From contig CAUYUJ010020582.1 of the NCBI GenBank assembly GCA_963575745.1, positions 117,501 through 181,500 on the forward strand: a stretch of 64,000 nucleotides of DNA, written 5' to 3'. The notes beneath the pieces were generated by a model, which ran no database searches, was not told the DNA's origin, and saw only the letters and a program-made list of their open reading frames with translations. Positions within the stretch are counted from its first letter, which is position 1, and every line of letters begins with the position of its first letter. Shown piece by piece: positions 34,037 through 44,519 of the stretch. Origin of the DNA: Prorocentrum cordatum. Lineage: Eukaryota; Sar; Dinophyceae; Prorocentrales; Prorocentraceae. Made by a program: the position numbers and the translations under genes.

Positions 34037-35790
34037 TGATTATTAAGCAAGTTTATGGTTGGACCCCTTACAGGCGCCCTGGCGCTCACGCAGAGGCGCC
34101 AACCTCATTTTCATTGTAAATGAGGCTCATTCTCAGGCGGTTTGGGGGGCTGCCGAAACCGGACCCCCAACAACAACAACAACGCTCCCGTTCGAGACTT
34201 CCTCCTTTTTTGCTCAGGGCCGGTGCTCTTGCTCGCCGCCGAAAGCAGCAGTTTCAACAAAACCAGCGCGCCCGCTCGAGACCTCCTCCCGTTTTACATT
34301 GGACAGGCGCACTACTCTTTCTCTCATCGGCGCCGCCACCCAGCAACGAGAACGCTCCCGCTCGAGACTTCCTCTTTTTTTGCTCAAGGCGGCGCTTTTG
34401 CTCGCCGCCGACAGCCCCCGTCCCGACAAAACCAGCGCTCCCGCCCGAAATCTCCTCCCGTTTTGCGTTGGAGTGTCGCCTTACTCTCTTTTGAATGGGC
34501 GCCGCCCCCAGCAAAAACGACGCTCTGGCTCGAGACTTGTTTTTTGTTGCTCAGAGCCAGTGCTGTTGCTCGCCGCCGAAAACCGCCGCCCCCAAAAAAC
34601 CAACGCTTCCGCTCGACACGTCTTCCCGTTTTACCTTGGACTGGCGCGCTACTTTTTCTCTCAGCGGCGCCGCCCCCAGCAAAGAACGCTCCCGCTCGAG
34701 ACGTCCTCCCGTTTTACTCAGAGCTGGTGTTGTTGCTCGCCGCCGAAAACCACCGCCCCAACAAAACCAGCGCTCCCGCCCGAGACCTCATCCCGTTTTA
34801 CCTTGGACTGGCGCGCCATTCTTTCGCTCATCGGCGCCGCCCCCAGCAAAAACAACGCTCCCGCTCGAGACTTCTTTTTTTATTCAGAGCTGGTGCTGGT
34901 GCTGTTGCTCGCCGCCGAAGACCGCCGCCCCAACAAAACCAGCGCTTCCGCCCGAGACCTCATCCCGTTTTACGCTGGACTTGCGCTCATCGGCGCCGCT
35001 CCCAGCAAAAACCACGCTCCCGCTCGAGATTATATATTTTTTTATAATTCAGAGCCAGTGTTGTTGCTCGCCGCCGAAAACCGCCGCCGCCCCAACAAAG
35101 CAAACGCTCCCGCTCGAGACTTCTTCCCGTTTTACCTTGGACAGGCGCGTTCGCTCGTCGGCGCCGCCCCCAGCAAAAACAACGCTCCCGCTCGAGACGT
35201 CCTTTTTCTTAAAACTCAGAGCCGGTGCTGTAGTTCGCCGCCGCAAACCGCCGCCCCAACAAAACCAGTGCTCCCGCCCAAGACCTCCTCCCGTTTTACG
35301 CTGGACTGGCGCCCTACTCTTTTTGAATTTTCGCCGACCCCAGCAAGAACAACGCTCCCGCTCGAGGCTTCTTCCTTTCTTCCTGAGGACGGTGTTCTTG
35401 CTCGCCGCCAACAGCCCCCGTCCCGACAAAACAGTCTTGAGACTTCTTCCCTCCTTACTCAAGGCGGTGTTTGTCCTCGCCGCCGACAACCGCCGTCCCA
35501 ACAGAACCAGCGCTGCCGCTCGAGACTTCGTTTTGTTTTACGCTGGACGAGCGCCCAACTTTCTTTTGCATTGTCGCCGCTCCTGGCAACAACAGCACCC
35601 CTGCTCGAGACTTCCTCCCTTTCTATTCAGGGCCAGGTCCTTGCCTCGCCGCCGACAGCCCCCATCCCCAACAAACCAATCCTGTCGCTCGATATTTCCT
35701 TGTGCTTTACCCTTGGCTGGGGCTCCACTGGCGGTCTCGCATCGGCGCAGCAGGGCGCGGGCATGTGTTTTCGAGGCGGGATCTGTTGAA
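34037..35790 (+). repeat. Tandem array of about 170 bp units, all plus frames open
   Basis: Nine or so units contain GCTCCCGCTCGAGACTTC, CCCGTTTTAC, CATCGGCGCCGCCCCCAGC, GTTGCTCGCCGCCGA and CCAACAAAACCAGCGCTCC. Frames of 300-576 codons are open in all three plus frames because the unit lacks stops, so coding is unlikely. A shorter array of the same unit follows the same leader at 61.15-61.45 kb. Confidence 0.85.
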
Positions 35791-35944
35791 ATTCCTCGGG
35801 GGAGGTGTTTACAAGACATCATTGGGCGGGAGATCTGGGAATGGGAATGCCGAACCCCCACGATTGAACAATAATCTCCCATGATGGGGATGGCTGTCAT
35901 GATGGTCGCATGCTGCGTGTGGAAGCATCGCGCATGAGGGTCAA
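35791..35944 (+). repeat. Module C before a (TTG) border
   Basis: TTGGGCGGGAGATCTG and GTGTGGAAGCAT are shared with 63288-63405; both lead into RTGATTG then a TTG array. Confidence 0.6.
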
Positions 35945-37507
35945 ATGATTGTTGTCGTTGTTGAGCTCTCATTTCTGAAGAATAATTACTGTTGATCCCC
36001 CCTCACCAGTGCATGTTGTTTTTTCGATCACAGTGTGCCCCTCGACGCTCGCACCTTTTTTTTGAAAGGGAAAGTCTTCCTGCTCAAACTGGGCCCCTGG
36101 CCCCCCAGATTAGAAGAACAACGGGTCCCGCCTGAGATTTCCTCCAAATTTACTCAGGACCTCCGCTTCTAAGACTTCCACCATTTACTCAGGATCGGTG
36201 CTCCCGGTTGAGACTTCCTCGCAATTTAGTCAGGACCCCCGCTCCCATCTGAGACTTCTTCACAAGTTCCTCAGGAACGGCGCTCCCGGTTGAGGCTTCC
36301 TCGTCCTCGCAATTGAGTCAAGAATTCCTCGCAATTTGATCAAGACCCCCGATCCCGCCAGAGAACCCTTCATATTTTATTCAGGAATTGCGCTCTCGAT
36401 TGTGACTTGTATGCAGTCTATTAATGGATCGCGCTTTCGACGCTGAGGAAACACGCTTCGCCAAGGACGCCGTTACAATTTACTTAGTAGTCGCGCTCTC
36501 GCCATCCTCAGGCATCCCGCTTGAATGTCCCACCCGCCCGACCCGCCCGTCAGGGAATCGCCCGCCCGTCGTGGGCTCCCGCCCGAGTCTTGCTTCAGGA
36601 ACGGCGCTTTCGCCTAGGACTTCCTCGAACGTTCACGCTCTTACCTTCCTGCTCCTCCTCCCTCTCCCTCCTCCCTCCTCCCTCCTCTGTTCCCTTCTCT
36701 CTCCCTCCTCTCTTCCCTCATCCTTATGCCTCTCTGCCCCATCCCCTCTCCCTCCTCTCCCTCCTCCCTTCTCCCTCCCCTCTCCTGCCTCCTCCCTCGT
36801 TTTTTTTGTTTCTCTCTCTCTCTCTCCCTCTCTCTTTGTCTATTTAGTTTTTAAATTAATATTATTATGTATTATTATTTTAATTCTTCTTCTTCTTCTT
36901 CTTACGTTCATCTCTCTCTTTTTCTGTTTTTGTTTCAAAATTAGAATTATTATGCATTATTATTATTATTTTAATTATTATTTTTCTTCTTCTTACTTTC
37001 ATTAGTCGTATCATTATTATTGTTATTATTATTATTATTAGTCTTATTATTATTAGTACTCTTAGTATATGTATTCAAACAAAACAACAACCACAAAGAA
37101 AAACGTATAACTTGTATTTTACAAGAAACTCTCTCTCTCTCACTCTCTCTCTTTGCCTCTAATCAACGGCCCCCCTCTTCGCTCCTTCTCTCCTTGCGTT
37201 TTCCCTCTTCCTTCGTCCCTCCCCGTCCCTTCCTCTCACTCCCCTCGTTCTCCCCCTCCTATTTTTCCAGGGCCCACGGCAGCTCCAATGGCGGGCACAT
37301 GTACGCCCACGAAGGATTGTCCGCCCGTTCAGGTTTGCCCGCCTGTCTACGCCCGCCGTCCCCGGCAAAGAGAAATACCCCCCCCAAAGGGGGTGTGATC
37401 GAAGACGCAAACGGGGGTATCGAGGGTCTGGGGAATTCGTTTTGAATGACACGCGGGCATATAAGAGCGAACGGTCTTACAATGGTTGTTGTTGTTGTTG
37501 CTGCTGC

Positions 37508-37547
<40 letters not shown>

Positions 37548-37548
37548 C
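35945..37548 (+). repeat. Family B repeat, copy 2
   Basis: Same order as copy 1: border motif at about 35968, 60-bp CTCAGGACC units (36120-36400), polypyrimidine tract (36650-36840), an extra ATT/CTT-rich insert with (ATTATT)n (36850-37065), a second pyrimidine tract ending TTTTTCCAG (about 37262-37270), and (TTG)n with CTG at 37485-37547. Confidence 0.85.
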
Positions 37549-38797
37549 TCTCATTTCTGAAGAATAATTCTTGTTGATGCCCCAACGACAATACATATCG
37601 TTTTTTTCTCGATCGAAGTCCCCCGTCGACGCTCGCACCCTGTTTTTTGATAGGGAAAGTCTTCCTGCTCAAACTGGGCCCCTGGCCCCCCGGATTACAA
37701 GAACAACGGGTCCCGCTTGAGATTTCCTCCAAATTTACTCAGGACCGCCGCTCCTGAGACTTCCACAATGTACCAAGGATCGGTGCATCCGCCTGTGATT
37801 TCCTCGCAGTTTAGCCAGGACCCCCGCCCCCATCTGAGACTCCCTCACAATTTCCTCAGGAACGGCGCTCCCGGTTGAGACTTCTTCGCAAGTGAGTCAG
37901 GACGTCCACGTAATTTAAGCAAAACCCCTGGCTCCAACCAGAGAGCCCCCCACATTCCATTCAGGAGTTGCGCTTTCGCTTGTGGCTTCCATGCAATTTA
38001 TTAATAAATGGCGCTGTCGACGCTGAGGAAACACGCTTCGCCAAGGACGCCGTTACAATTTACTTAGTAGTCGTGCTCTCGTCATCCTCAGGCATCCCGC
38101 TTGAATGTCCCGCCCGCCCGACCCGCCCGTCACGGGATCGCCCGCCTGTCGTGGGCTCCCGCCCGAGTCTTGCTTCAGGAACGGCGCTTTCGCCTACGAC
38201 CTCCTCGAACGTTCACGCTCTTACCTTCCTGCTCCTCCTCCCTCTCCCTCCTCCCTCCTCCCTCCTCTCCTCCCTTCTCTTTCCCTCCTCTCTTCCCTCA
38301 TCCTTATGCCTCTGTGCCCTATTCCCTCTCCCTCCTCTCCCTCCTCCCTGCTCTCTCCCCTCTCCTGCCTCCTCCCCTCTTTCTTTCTTTCTTTCTCTTT
38401 CTCTCTTTCTCTCTCCTCTCTCTCTCTCTCTACCCCCCTTATCTGTCTTTGTCTCTCTCTCTCTGCCTCTAATCAACCGCTCCCCTCTTCGCTCCTTTTC
38501 TCCTGGCGTTTTCCTTCTTCCTTCGTCCCTCCCCGTTCCTTCCTCTCACTCTCCCTCGTTCTCCCCTTCTTATTTTTCCAGGGCCCACGGCAATTCCAAT
38601 GGCGGGCACATGTACGCCCACGAAGGATTGTCCGCCCGTTCAGGTTTGCCCGCCTGTCTACGCCCGCCGCCCCCGGCAAAGAGAAATAACCCCCCCAAAG
38701 GGGGTGTGATCGAAAACACAATGGGCCCGTATCGAGGGTGTGGGGAATTCGTTTTGAATGACACAGGGGCAAGTAAGAGCGAACAATTTTCTAATGG

Positions 38798-38868
<71 letters not shown>

Positions 38869-38870
38869 GA
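37549..38870 (+). repeat. Family B repeat, copy 3
   Basis: Directly follows copy 2 through the shared (TTG)n border. Polypyrimidine 38230-38580 ends TTTTTCCAG; terminal (TTG)n at 38797-38869. Copies 2 and 3 are therefore tandem. Confidence 0.85.
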
Positions 38871-39544
38871 ACACTATTACTTCTAAAGAATTATTATTGT
38901 TGGACCCCCTGGTGCACGCCCCCCGCCCAAAACCTAGGCCGCAGCTACATTTTCATCATTTTTCTGCGAAAGCTTCAGAAAAGTGGATTACCCCCGGATC
39001 CGGTTTTTTGTTGACGCTCGTTTTCCCTTGCAAAAAACAATAGAACATGAAAATTCTTGTTCTTAGTTGATCAAATTTCAAGAATCCCTTGCAAAAAATA
39101 AGGTAAAGTGGACATTCGCGCTCGCAAGACGAAATCCTTCCAAAACCTTAGGTTTCGTAGCGATTTTAACATAAAAACATCAAAAACCCAATGGTTTTTT
39201 AAGAAAAAATTGTCAAAATGTCCTTCCGCGCGCTCTTGCGGATTCATAGGAAACACACCACTTTTTAAACATTTCTGTCAAAAGGGTCTTTGCGTGCTAC
39301 TTCTTCAGGTGCTTTGAACTTCTCCAACAACGGTTGCGCGCCTGCGAGGGCCACCATCCCTTGCAAAAAATGAGACGAAGTGCACATGCGCGCGGCCGCC
39401 GCGCGCGCATGTCGAAATCCTGCCAAACACAATGGGTTTTCAATAATTTCAAGATGCGATGTTCAGAAAACATATGAAAACGCACTACTTTCTCATCCGA
39501 AAAATCTCGAAATCCATTCGCGGTCTCTTGATGAATCTTTAAAA
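38871..39544 (+). repeat. Family A repeat, copy 2, lacking S module
   Basis: Border motif (AAAGAATTATTATTGTTG), CCTAGGCCGCAG, GCGCGC-anchored modules to about 39540. It ends in a variant segment (GACGAAGTGCACATGCGCGC) instead of the S module. Confidence 0.75.
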
Positions 39545-39885
39545 CCCAAGATGGCCCCAACAGGCGCGCAAGATGGCCCCAAGAGGCGTCCATGAGGCCC
39601 AAAGAGGCGCCCAAGATGGTCCCAAGAGGCTTCAAGAGGACTCCAAGAGGCCCCCAAGAGGTTCCAGAGAGGCTCCAAGGTGGCTCCAAGAGACCCCCAA
39701 GATGGCCCCAGGAGGCGTTCTAGAGGCCCCAAGAGTCCGCCGTGAGGGTCCAATAAGCCCCCAAGAGGCCCCAAGATGGTTCCAAGGAGCCCCCCAAAGG
39801 CTCTCAAGTGGACCCCAAACCGCGCCAGGAGGCTTCCCCCCTTCCCCAAGAGGACCCCAAGCGGCCCCAGGAAGGCCCCCGACTG
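39545..39885. repeat. 10-bp minisatellite, unit AGGCCCCAAG
   Basis: About 33 degenerate units of AAGAGGCCCC or AAGATGGCCC. It ends about 12 bp before the spliced-leader relic. Confidence 0.9.
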
Positions 39886-39897
39886 CTGACGCACATA

Positions 39898-39919
39898 TCC
39901 GTAGCCATCTCGGATCAAG
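39898..39919 (+). other. Degenerate dinoflagellate spliced-leader relic
   Basis: 22 nt matching the dinoflagellate SL exon (as I know it) at 19 positions. The first 11 (TCCGTAGCCAT) match fully; changes are at relic positions 12, 14 and 17. It lies 22 bp upstream of the ATG at 39942 in the correct orientation. Relic SL sequence in genomic DNA is the accepted mark of a trans-spliced mRNA that was reverse-transcribed and reinserted. Chance of such a match anywhere in the window, both strands, is roughly 3 in 10,000 under equal base composition. Confidence 0.8.
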
Positions 39920-39941
39920 GTATCGCCTGTGTTCTTGGATC

Positions 39942-41150
39942 ATGGCTTTGACGGCGAAAGACCTTCACGAGCAGTATGGCCCTGAGCTGTCGCGGCCTCC
40001 CTTGGCCGACTGCGAGAGTGCGTATTATTTGCATCAGGCGCTCCGGGCAAAGGGTATCAATGCTAGTCACCAGGCGTGCAAGACTTGGTGGGCCAAGTAT
40101 CGGGTTGTGACTGGCACGGTCAGTATTTCTAGCGCCAAGGAGCTGGAGGAGCAGCACGGCTCTGCCATCCGCCACCTGGGCATTGAGTATAATACCGCTT
40201 TCAAATTATGCCGGGCGCTCCGACAGTTGGATCCACCACTGTATGTGCCAGATAGGGTCGCAACGGCGTGGCTACTGCAGTATTCATCCAAAGACACGCT
40301 TGTCCAAGTGCAGAACGCTGGCCACTTGGAGACCTGGTATGGAGAACGTATTCGCAAAGACATGCCCGAGGGGACCACTGACGGGGCCGTCTTGAAGCAG
40401 TGGCTCCTGGGACATTTATCTGTATCTGCTAACGCCAAGGTATGCCAGAAGTGGCTCAGCACGGAGTGGGGCGCCGAGGGGGCATTGAACATTGCCCAAG
40501 CTGTGGAGGAATGTATGGGCGAGCGTCTTCGACTCAATCAGTATCGGGAGAGCTTCGCCGACGAGGCCGCTGCGGAGGTCCTCTCGCAGCTTCTCTCGGA
40601 GAGCGATCCTCCCGTCGCTGTCAGCGGTATGGTTTTGAGGCAATGGTACGTGAAGTATCACCCTGACTCTGGACCTTTGCAGTATGACACGGCCGAAAAG
40701 CTCAACGCGGCACTTGGTGACCACATGCGCGCTGTATATCCAGGGCTGAAGTACCACACGTTGCATACCGTGTTGCGTATGCGACGGAAAGCTGTCTTGG
40801 TGTCCCGCTCAGTGTTGAGAAAGTGGTGCGATGTGTATGCGTCGGTGGGCGCTTCAGTGCAGGCGGCGGCTTCATCCGCCCAGGCCGTCACCAAGCGTGT
40901 ATTGAAGCGCCCGGCGGCACAGGTCGCAGGCGGGGTATTGAAACGGCCAGCCGCCGCCGGAGCTGCCCGCGTGGCCAAACGGCCTGCCGCGGTCGACTGG
41001 GAGGAGCCCGTATCGAAGCAGCAGGCCACGGCAGCTTCTTCCTCCACAGATGTGGTTTGTATAAAGCTGCTGACGGGGGATGCTGTAGAGGCGGCATGCG
41101 GCAAGCGGTATCGAGAGGAGGTCTCCGACCTGCGAAGACCATTCGGTTGA
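39942..41150 (+). CDS. Five-module repeat protein with KRPAA motifs, 402 aa, intronless
   Basis: The only convincing cellular gene. The ATG at 39942 was chosen because it follows the spliced-leader relic and starts the first module; the frame is open further upstream only through the minisatellite. Five modules of about 50-58 residues lie at about 3-54, 63-114, 126-176, 183-240 and 248-300. Each begins with a segment containing G and a basic residue five to six positions later (QYGPELSR, QHGSAIRH, WYGERIRK, CMGERLRL, ALGDHMRA) and ends in W-x3-Y (W49/Y53, W110/Y114, W235/Y239, W295/Y299; module 3 has W171/W176). This pattern suggests small helical, perhaps HTH-like, units. Residues 319-350 carry three KRPAA words, resembling the start of the nucleoplasmin-type nuclear signal, so nuclear location is plausible. 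The C-terminus (371-402) is charged and unassigned. No signal peptide or membrane segment. Function unknown. Unlike its surroundings, the sequence shows purifying-style complexity and a single long frame. Confidence 0.85.
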   Translation: MALTAKDLHEQYGPELSRPPLADCESAYYLHQALRAKGINASHQACKTWWAKYRVVTGTVSISSAKELEEQHGSAIRHLGIEYNTAFKLCRALRQLDPPLYVPDRVATAWLLQYSSKDTLVQVQNAGHLETWYGERIRKDMPEGTTDGAVLKQWLLGHLSVSANAKVCQKWLSTEWGAEGALNIAQAVEECMGERLRLNQYRESFADEAAAEVLSQLLSESDPPVAVSGMVLRQWYVKYHPDSGPLQYDTAEKLNAALGDHMRAVYPGLKYHTLHTVLRMRRKAVLVSRSVLRKWCDVYASVGASVQAAASSAQAVTKRVLKRPAAQVAGGVLKRPAAAGAARVAKRPAAVDWEEPVSKQQATAASSSTDVVCIKLLTGDAVEAACGKRYREEVSDLRRPFG

Positions 41151-41687
41151 GTATACCCCTACGTGTGACTGGACCTGTTTGCGAAAGCAGGAGAAAGTAT
41201 GGCACCCCTTTGTGTCCAGAGCCGCGCCGTCTGCGTTCTTCCTTTCTCGCTTCTCTCCTTTCCTCCTTGTCCTGCTCCTCCTCCCCCTCTTCCGCCTTGG
41301 AGCCGTATTGGAACTGTCGATGGCCATCTCCCTTTCTCCCTCGCATGTCTGCTTGTACATACGTATAATTTCAGAACTTACCGTGCATGCGATCGTTTAC
41401 AACATGGTGGACCGTGCGTATGTCACGAACCTTGTATACATGTGTTTCTCTCCCTCCGTCTGGCTGTGCACGCGCGCGTTGGGCACTGAGAGTTAGGATC
41501 ATAGCGCCATGAGTCTATGAGCAATGCATGCGTCATCCTTGGGACTGTATAACATCAGTGTAACACATGTACTTCTGTAATCGCATCCCCACGAATTTGC
41601 CCCAAAAATGTGACCAACTATCTTGGCACTGCGTACCATCTCACGTGTACCGTGTACCACATCATATGTAACAGATGTGATCAACCT
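41151..41687 (+). other. 3' flank of the repeat-protein gene
   Basis: Mixed composition without repeats, unlike the rest of the window, so it probably includes the 3' untranslated part carried along by retroposition. A pyrimidine-rich tract lies at 41228-41300. No poly(A) remnant or polyadenylation signal is evident. Confidence 0.45.
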
Positions 41688-41940
41688 CTGTGGGTGTGTA
41701 CCCCACGCCAGTGTAGTAGCCAGGGTCGTCCGCACGCCACGAAGTGAAGTGTCCCAACGTCATAGGGCGGGAAGCTGGGTGTGGGTGGTCTCGAAGAGTC
41801 GTTTGGATATTTGGTAGAGCTTGAACGGCCCCCCCACGAAGTGGGGGTATTGGCTGGTGTCGCAAGAAAACCCTGGCACTGGGGAGAACACTGAGCGTTC
41901 GGGTAAAATGATTGTTGTTGTTGTTGTTGTTGTTGTCGAA
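41688..41940 (+). repeat. SINE-like S module, solo copy with (TTG)10
   Basis: Contains AAGTGAAGTGTCCCAACGTC, GGCGGGAAGCTGGGTG, GAAGTGGGGGTATTGG and CCCTGGCACTGG, then RTGATTG and (TTG)n at about 41912-41936. The same module closes family A copies at 20140, 57465 and 58405, but here it stands without the rest of A. No clear Pol III boxes. Confidence 0.75.
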
Positions 41941-42060
41941 CTCTCGTTTCTGAGTTCGAATGGTTGACGTTTCGTGAACCCCCACTGGCCCATCTAGAAA
42001 CGATGCCCAGAAGAATTGCTTCGATCAGGGAAGTGGGCAGCGCGCAGAGGAAACCATTAT
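41941..42060. other. Degenerate (TTG) border motif and spacer
   Basis: GAACTCTCGTTTCTGAG after the TTG array matches the head of family B copies, but the rest of B is absent. Confidence 0.45.
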
Positions 42061-43289
42061 GAAACACCTTGGGGTATCTTGAGCCATCTTGGGGGTCACT
42101 TTGGGCTTCCCCAGGCGCTTTTGGAGTCATCTTAATCCGGGCCCCCCTCCAAGAGGCCAACATGTGGCTAAAACTTACGTATAATCAATGAATGGGCATT
42201 CTCGCCGAGGCCACTTGGGGCATCTTGGGTGCCCCTGGGGGGCCTCTTGGGGCCTCTTGGGGGTCTCTTGGGGGCCTCCGGGGGCCTCTTGGGGGCCTCT
42301 TGGGGCCATCTTGGGGCCATCTTGGGACCTCTCGGGGCCTCCTGGGCGATTATTGAGGCCATCTTGGAGGATATCGATCAAACAAGAGGGGGGCATTCAT
42401 TAGGCCCCAAGAGGGGGGCATTCATTAGGCCCCCCCTAGGAGGCCACACGGGTGCGAACACCACCGTAAAACCAATGATTTTGGCTTCCTCGCCGAGGCC
42501 ATTTTGGACGCTCCGACGACTCGCGAAACCCCCTTTCCAGGTCCATGGGGGGAGAGGGTAGGGGGAGGGGTAAACCCCTCCCCGAAGGGGAAAAAGGAGG
42601 GGTAGAAAAGGGAAGCTGCCTAGAGGGCCGGTGGGATTGGGTGCTTCTGGGGTGTTTTTTGGGGCCTTTTGGGGGTCTCTTGGGAACCTCTTGGGTGCCT
42701 GCTGGGGGCTTCTTGGGCCTTCCTGGCCACCTCTTGGGGCCCTCTTGGGGCACCCTTGGGAGCCTTGGGGGCCATCTTTGGGCCATCTTGAGTGCGATCG
42801 ATCACAGGAGGGGGGGTGTCTAATGAGCGTCCCCCCCCCAAGAGGCCAAAATGGGGCCCAAACCCTTGTAAACACAATGATTTTTTGGCTTCCTCGCCGA
42901 GGCCGTTTTGGACGCTCCGACACCTCGCGAAACCCCTTGTCCAGGTCCAGGGGAGGGGGTAGGGGGAGGAGTCAAGTTACCCCCTCCCCGCCCGCAAACC
43001 GTATTGCTCACTCTCACCCGCCCTCCCAACACATACGTAGCACCCGAGTCTGGCCCGAGACTCAGCACATTCAGCAGTCGTCTTGGGATGGGCAGCTACT
43101 GGGGGCCAATCCGCCGCCGCCGCCGCTTCCGCCGCCGCCGCCGCCGCTTCCGCCGCCGCCGCCGCCGCCGCCGCCGCCCGCCGCTGCCGCTGCCGCGCCG
43201 CCGCCGCCGCCGCCGCCACCGCCGCCGCCTGTCGCCGCCGCCGCCGCCGCCGCCGCCGCCTCAGCCGCCGCCGGGCCGCCGCGCCACCC

Positions 43290-43320
<31 letters not shown>

Positions 43321-43378
43321 AGCCGCCGCAACCGCCGCCACCGCCGCCGCAGCCGCCGCAGCCGCCGCCGCCGCCGCC

Positions 43379-43414
<36 letters not shown>

Positions 43415-44007
43415 ACAGGGATGGTGATGGGGGGGGCCGCATCGGGTTGGCTGCGGATGTTCCGAATTTGGAGGCAGAGTGTGTTTTGTATGGTTTTTTA
43501 CAAGGGATGGTGGTGGGGGGTTGGCATGGACCCTGGTTGGCCCCCAGTCGCCTGGGGGAGGGGGTGTTTGTTAATAGGGAACAGTGATAAACCCTTCCCC
43601 GAAGGGGAAGGAGGGGTGGAAGAGGAAACTCCCCAAACCGCCTACGCCCAGAGGGCTTGTGGGGGTCACTTGGGAGCCTCTTGGGGGCCTCTTTGGGGCC
43701 TCCTGGGGCTTCCTGGCCACCTCTTGGGGCCATCTTGGGGCACTCCTGGGGCCTCCTGTGCGCTTCTTGGGGCCATCTTGAGTGAGATCGGTCACAGGAG
43801 GGGGGAGTACTAACTAGGCCCCCCCCCCAGGAGGCCAAAATTGAACCACAACCCTAGTAAAACCAATTTTGACGCTCCGACACCTCGCGAACCCCCCTGT
43901 TCAAGTCCAGGGGGAGAGGGTCGGGGGAGGGGTAAACCGCTCCCCGAAAGGGGAGACGGAGGGGTGGAACAGGACACTCCCTAAACCACCGACGCCCAAA
44001 GGGCTGG
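42061..44007. repeat. Family E, tandem units of about 430 bp with minisatellite core
   Basis: Each unit has a CCTCTTGGGG minisatellite, GATCGATCACAGGAGGGGGG or variant (about 42375, 42797, 43787), CCAAGAGGCCAAAATGGGGC, CTTCCTCGCCGAGGCC, GACGCTCCGACACCTCGCG, then GAGGGGTAAACCCCTCCCC and GGGAAGGAGGGGTGGAA. The spacing is 430 bp and then 990 bp, because the third unit is enlarged by the (CCG)n/T32 block. No gene. Confidence 0.8.
43105..43413. repeat. (CCG)n array followed by T32
   Basis: About 270 bp of CCG/GCC-rich repeat (43110-43380) passes into T32 (43382-43413). The T run could be the minus-strand tail of a retroposed fragment. Poly-Ala, poly-Pro and poly-Arg frames here are artefacts. Confidence 0.9.
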
Positions 44008-44519
44008 TGGGATTATTGTTGATACCCCCTCATTGGTGCATGCTGTTTTTTTTTTTTTTTTTTTTTTTTTTCTCCCGTGCGGGGTCAAGGGCCCTCGGGG
44101 GGGGACGCCGTCGGCGCATGGAGCGGGAAGCGTGCCGCTGCTTCTAGCAGCGTGGGCGGGATCCTCTGCCTTGGGGGGGCAGCGAGGGATGGCCGTCTTG
44201 AGGCTGCCCCCCCGAGCCCCGCGTCCCCGTCCAGGGCAGGTGCTGTCTACTCCAGGCCTGGCTCTGGTCGGCCCTGCCTTAAGCGAGCGGACGCAGGGGG
44301 GCCCGCCGTTGCGGGCTTTGCTGGATTTTTTCCCGCTGCGTCGCCGCACGCTTCGGCCCTCCACATAGGTGGAGTGGTCGAAGCGAGCTTTCCGCCGTGC
44401 CCGAGTCCTCGCGAAGGCGAGTTGAGCTCGAGTTCGTCGGGCTAATGCGGTGGGCGGGTCGGCCTCAGTGGCCGACCTCCCCATATTACCTCTTCGCCCA
44501 CTTGTGGGTCTTGGGTCGT
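44008..44519. other. Border motif, T26 tract and GC-rich non-coding sequence
   Basis: ATTATTGTTGATACCCCCTC and GGTGCATG (44011-44041) repeat the family B head, then T26 (44046-44071), then about 450 bp without recognised content, before B resumes at 44520. It looks like an insertion just inside a B copy, with the T26 at its left edge. Confidence 0.55.

Noticed and set aside
34059-35789. 576-codon frame over the 170-bp array as a repeat protein
   Set aside because: All three plus frames are open and indels between units shift the frame, so no unit peptide is maintained.
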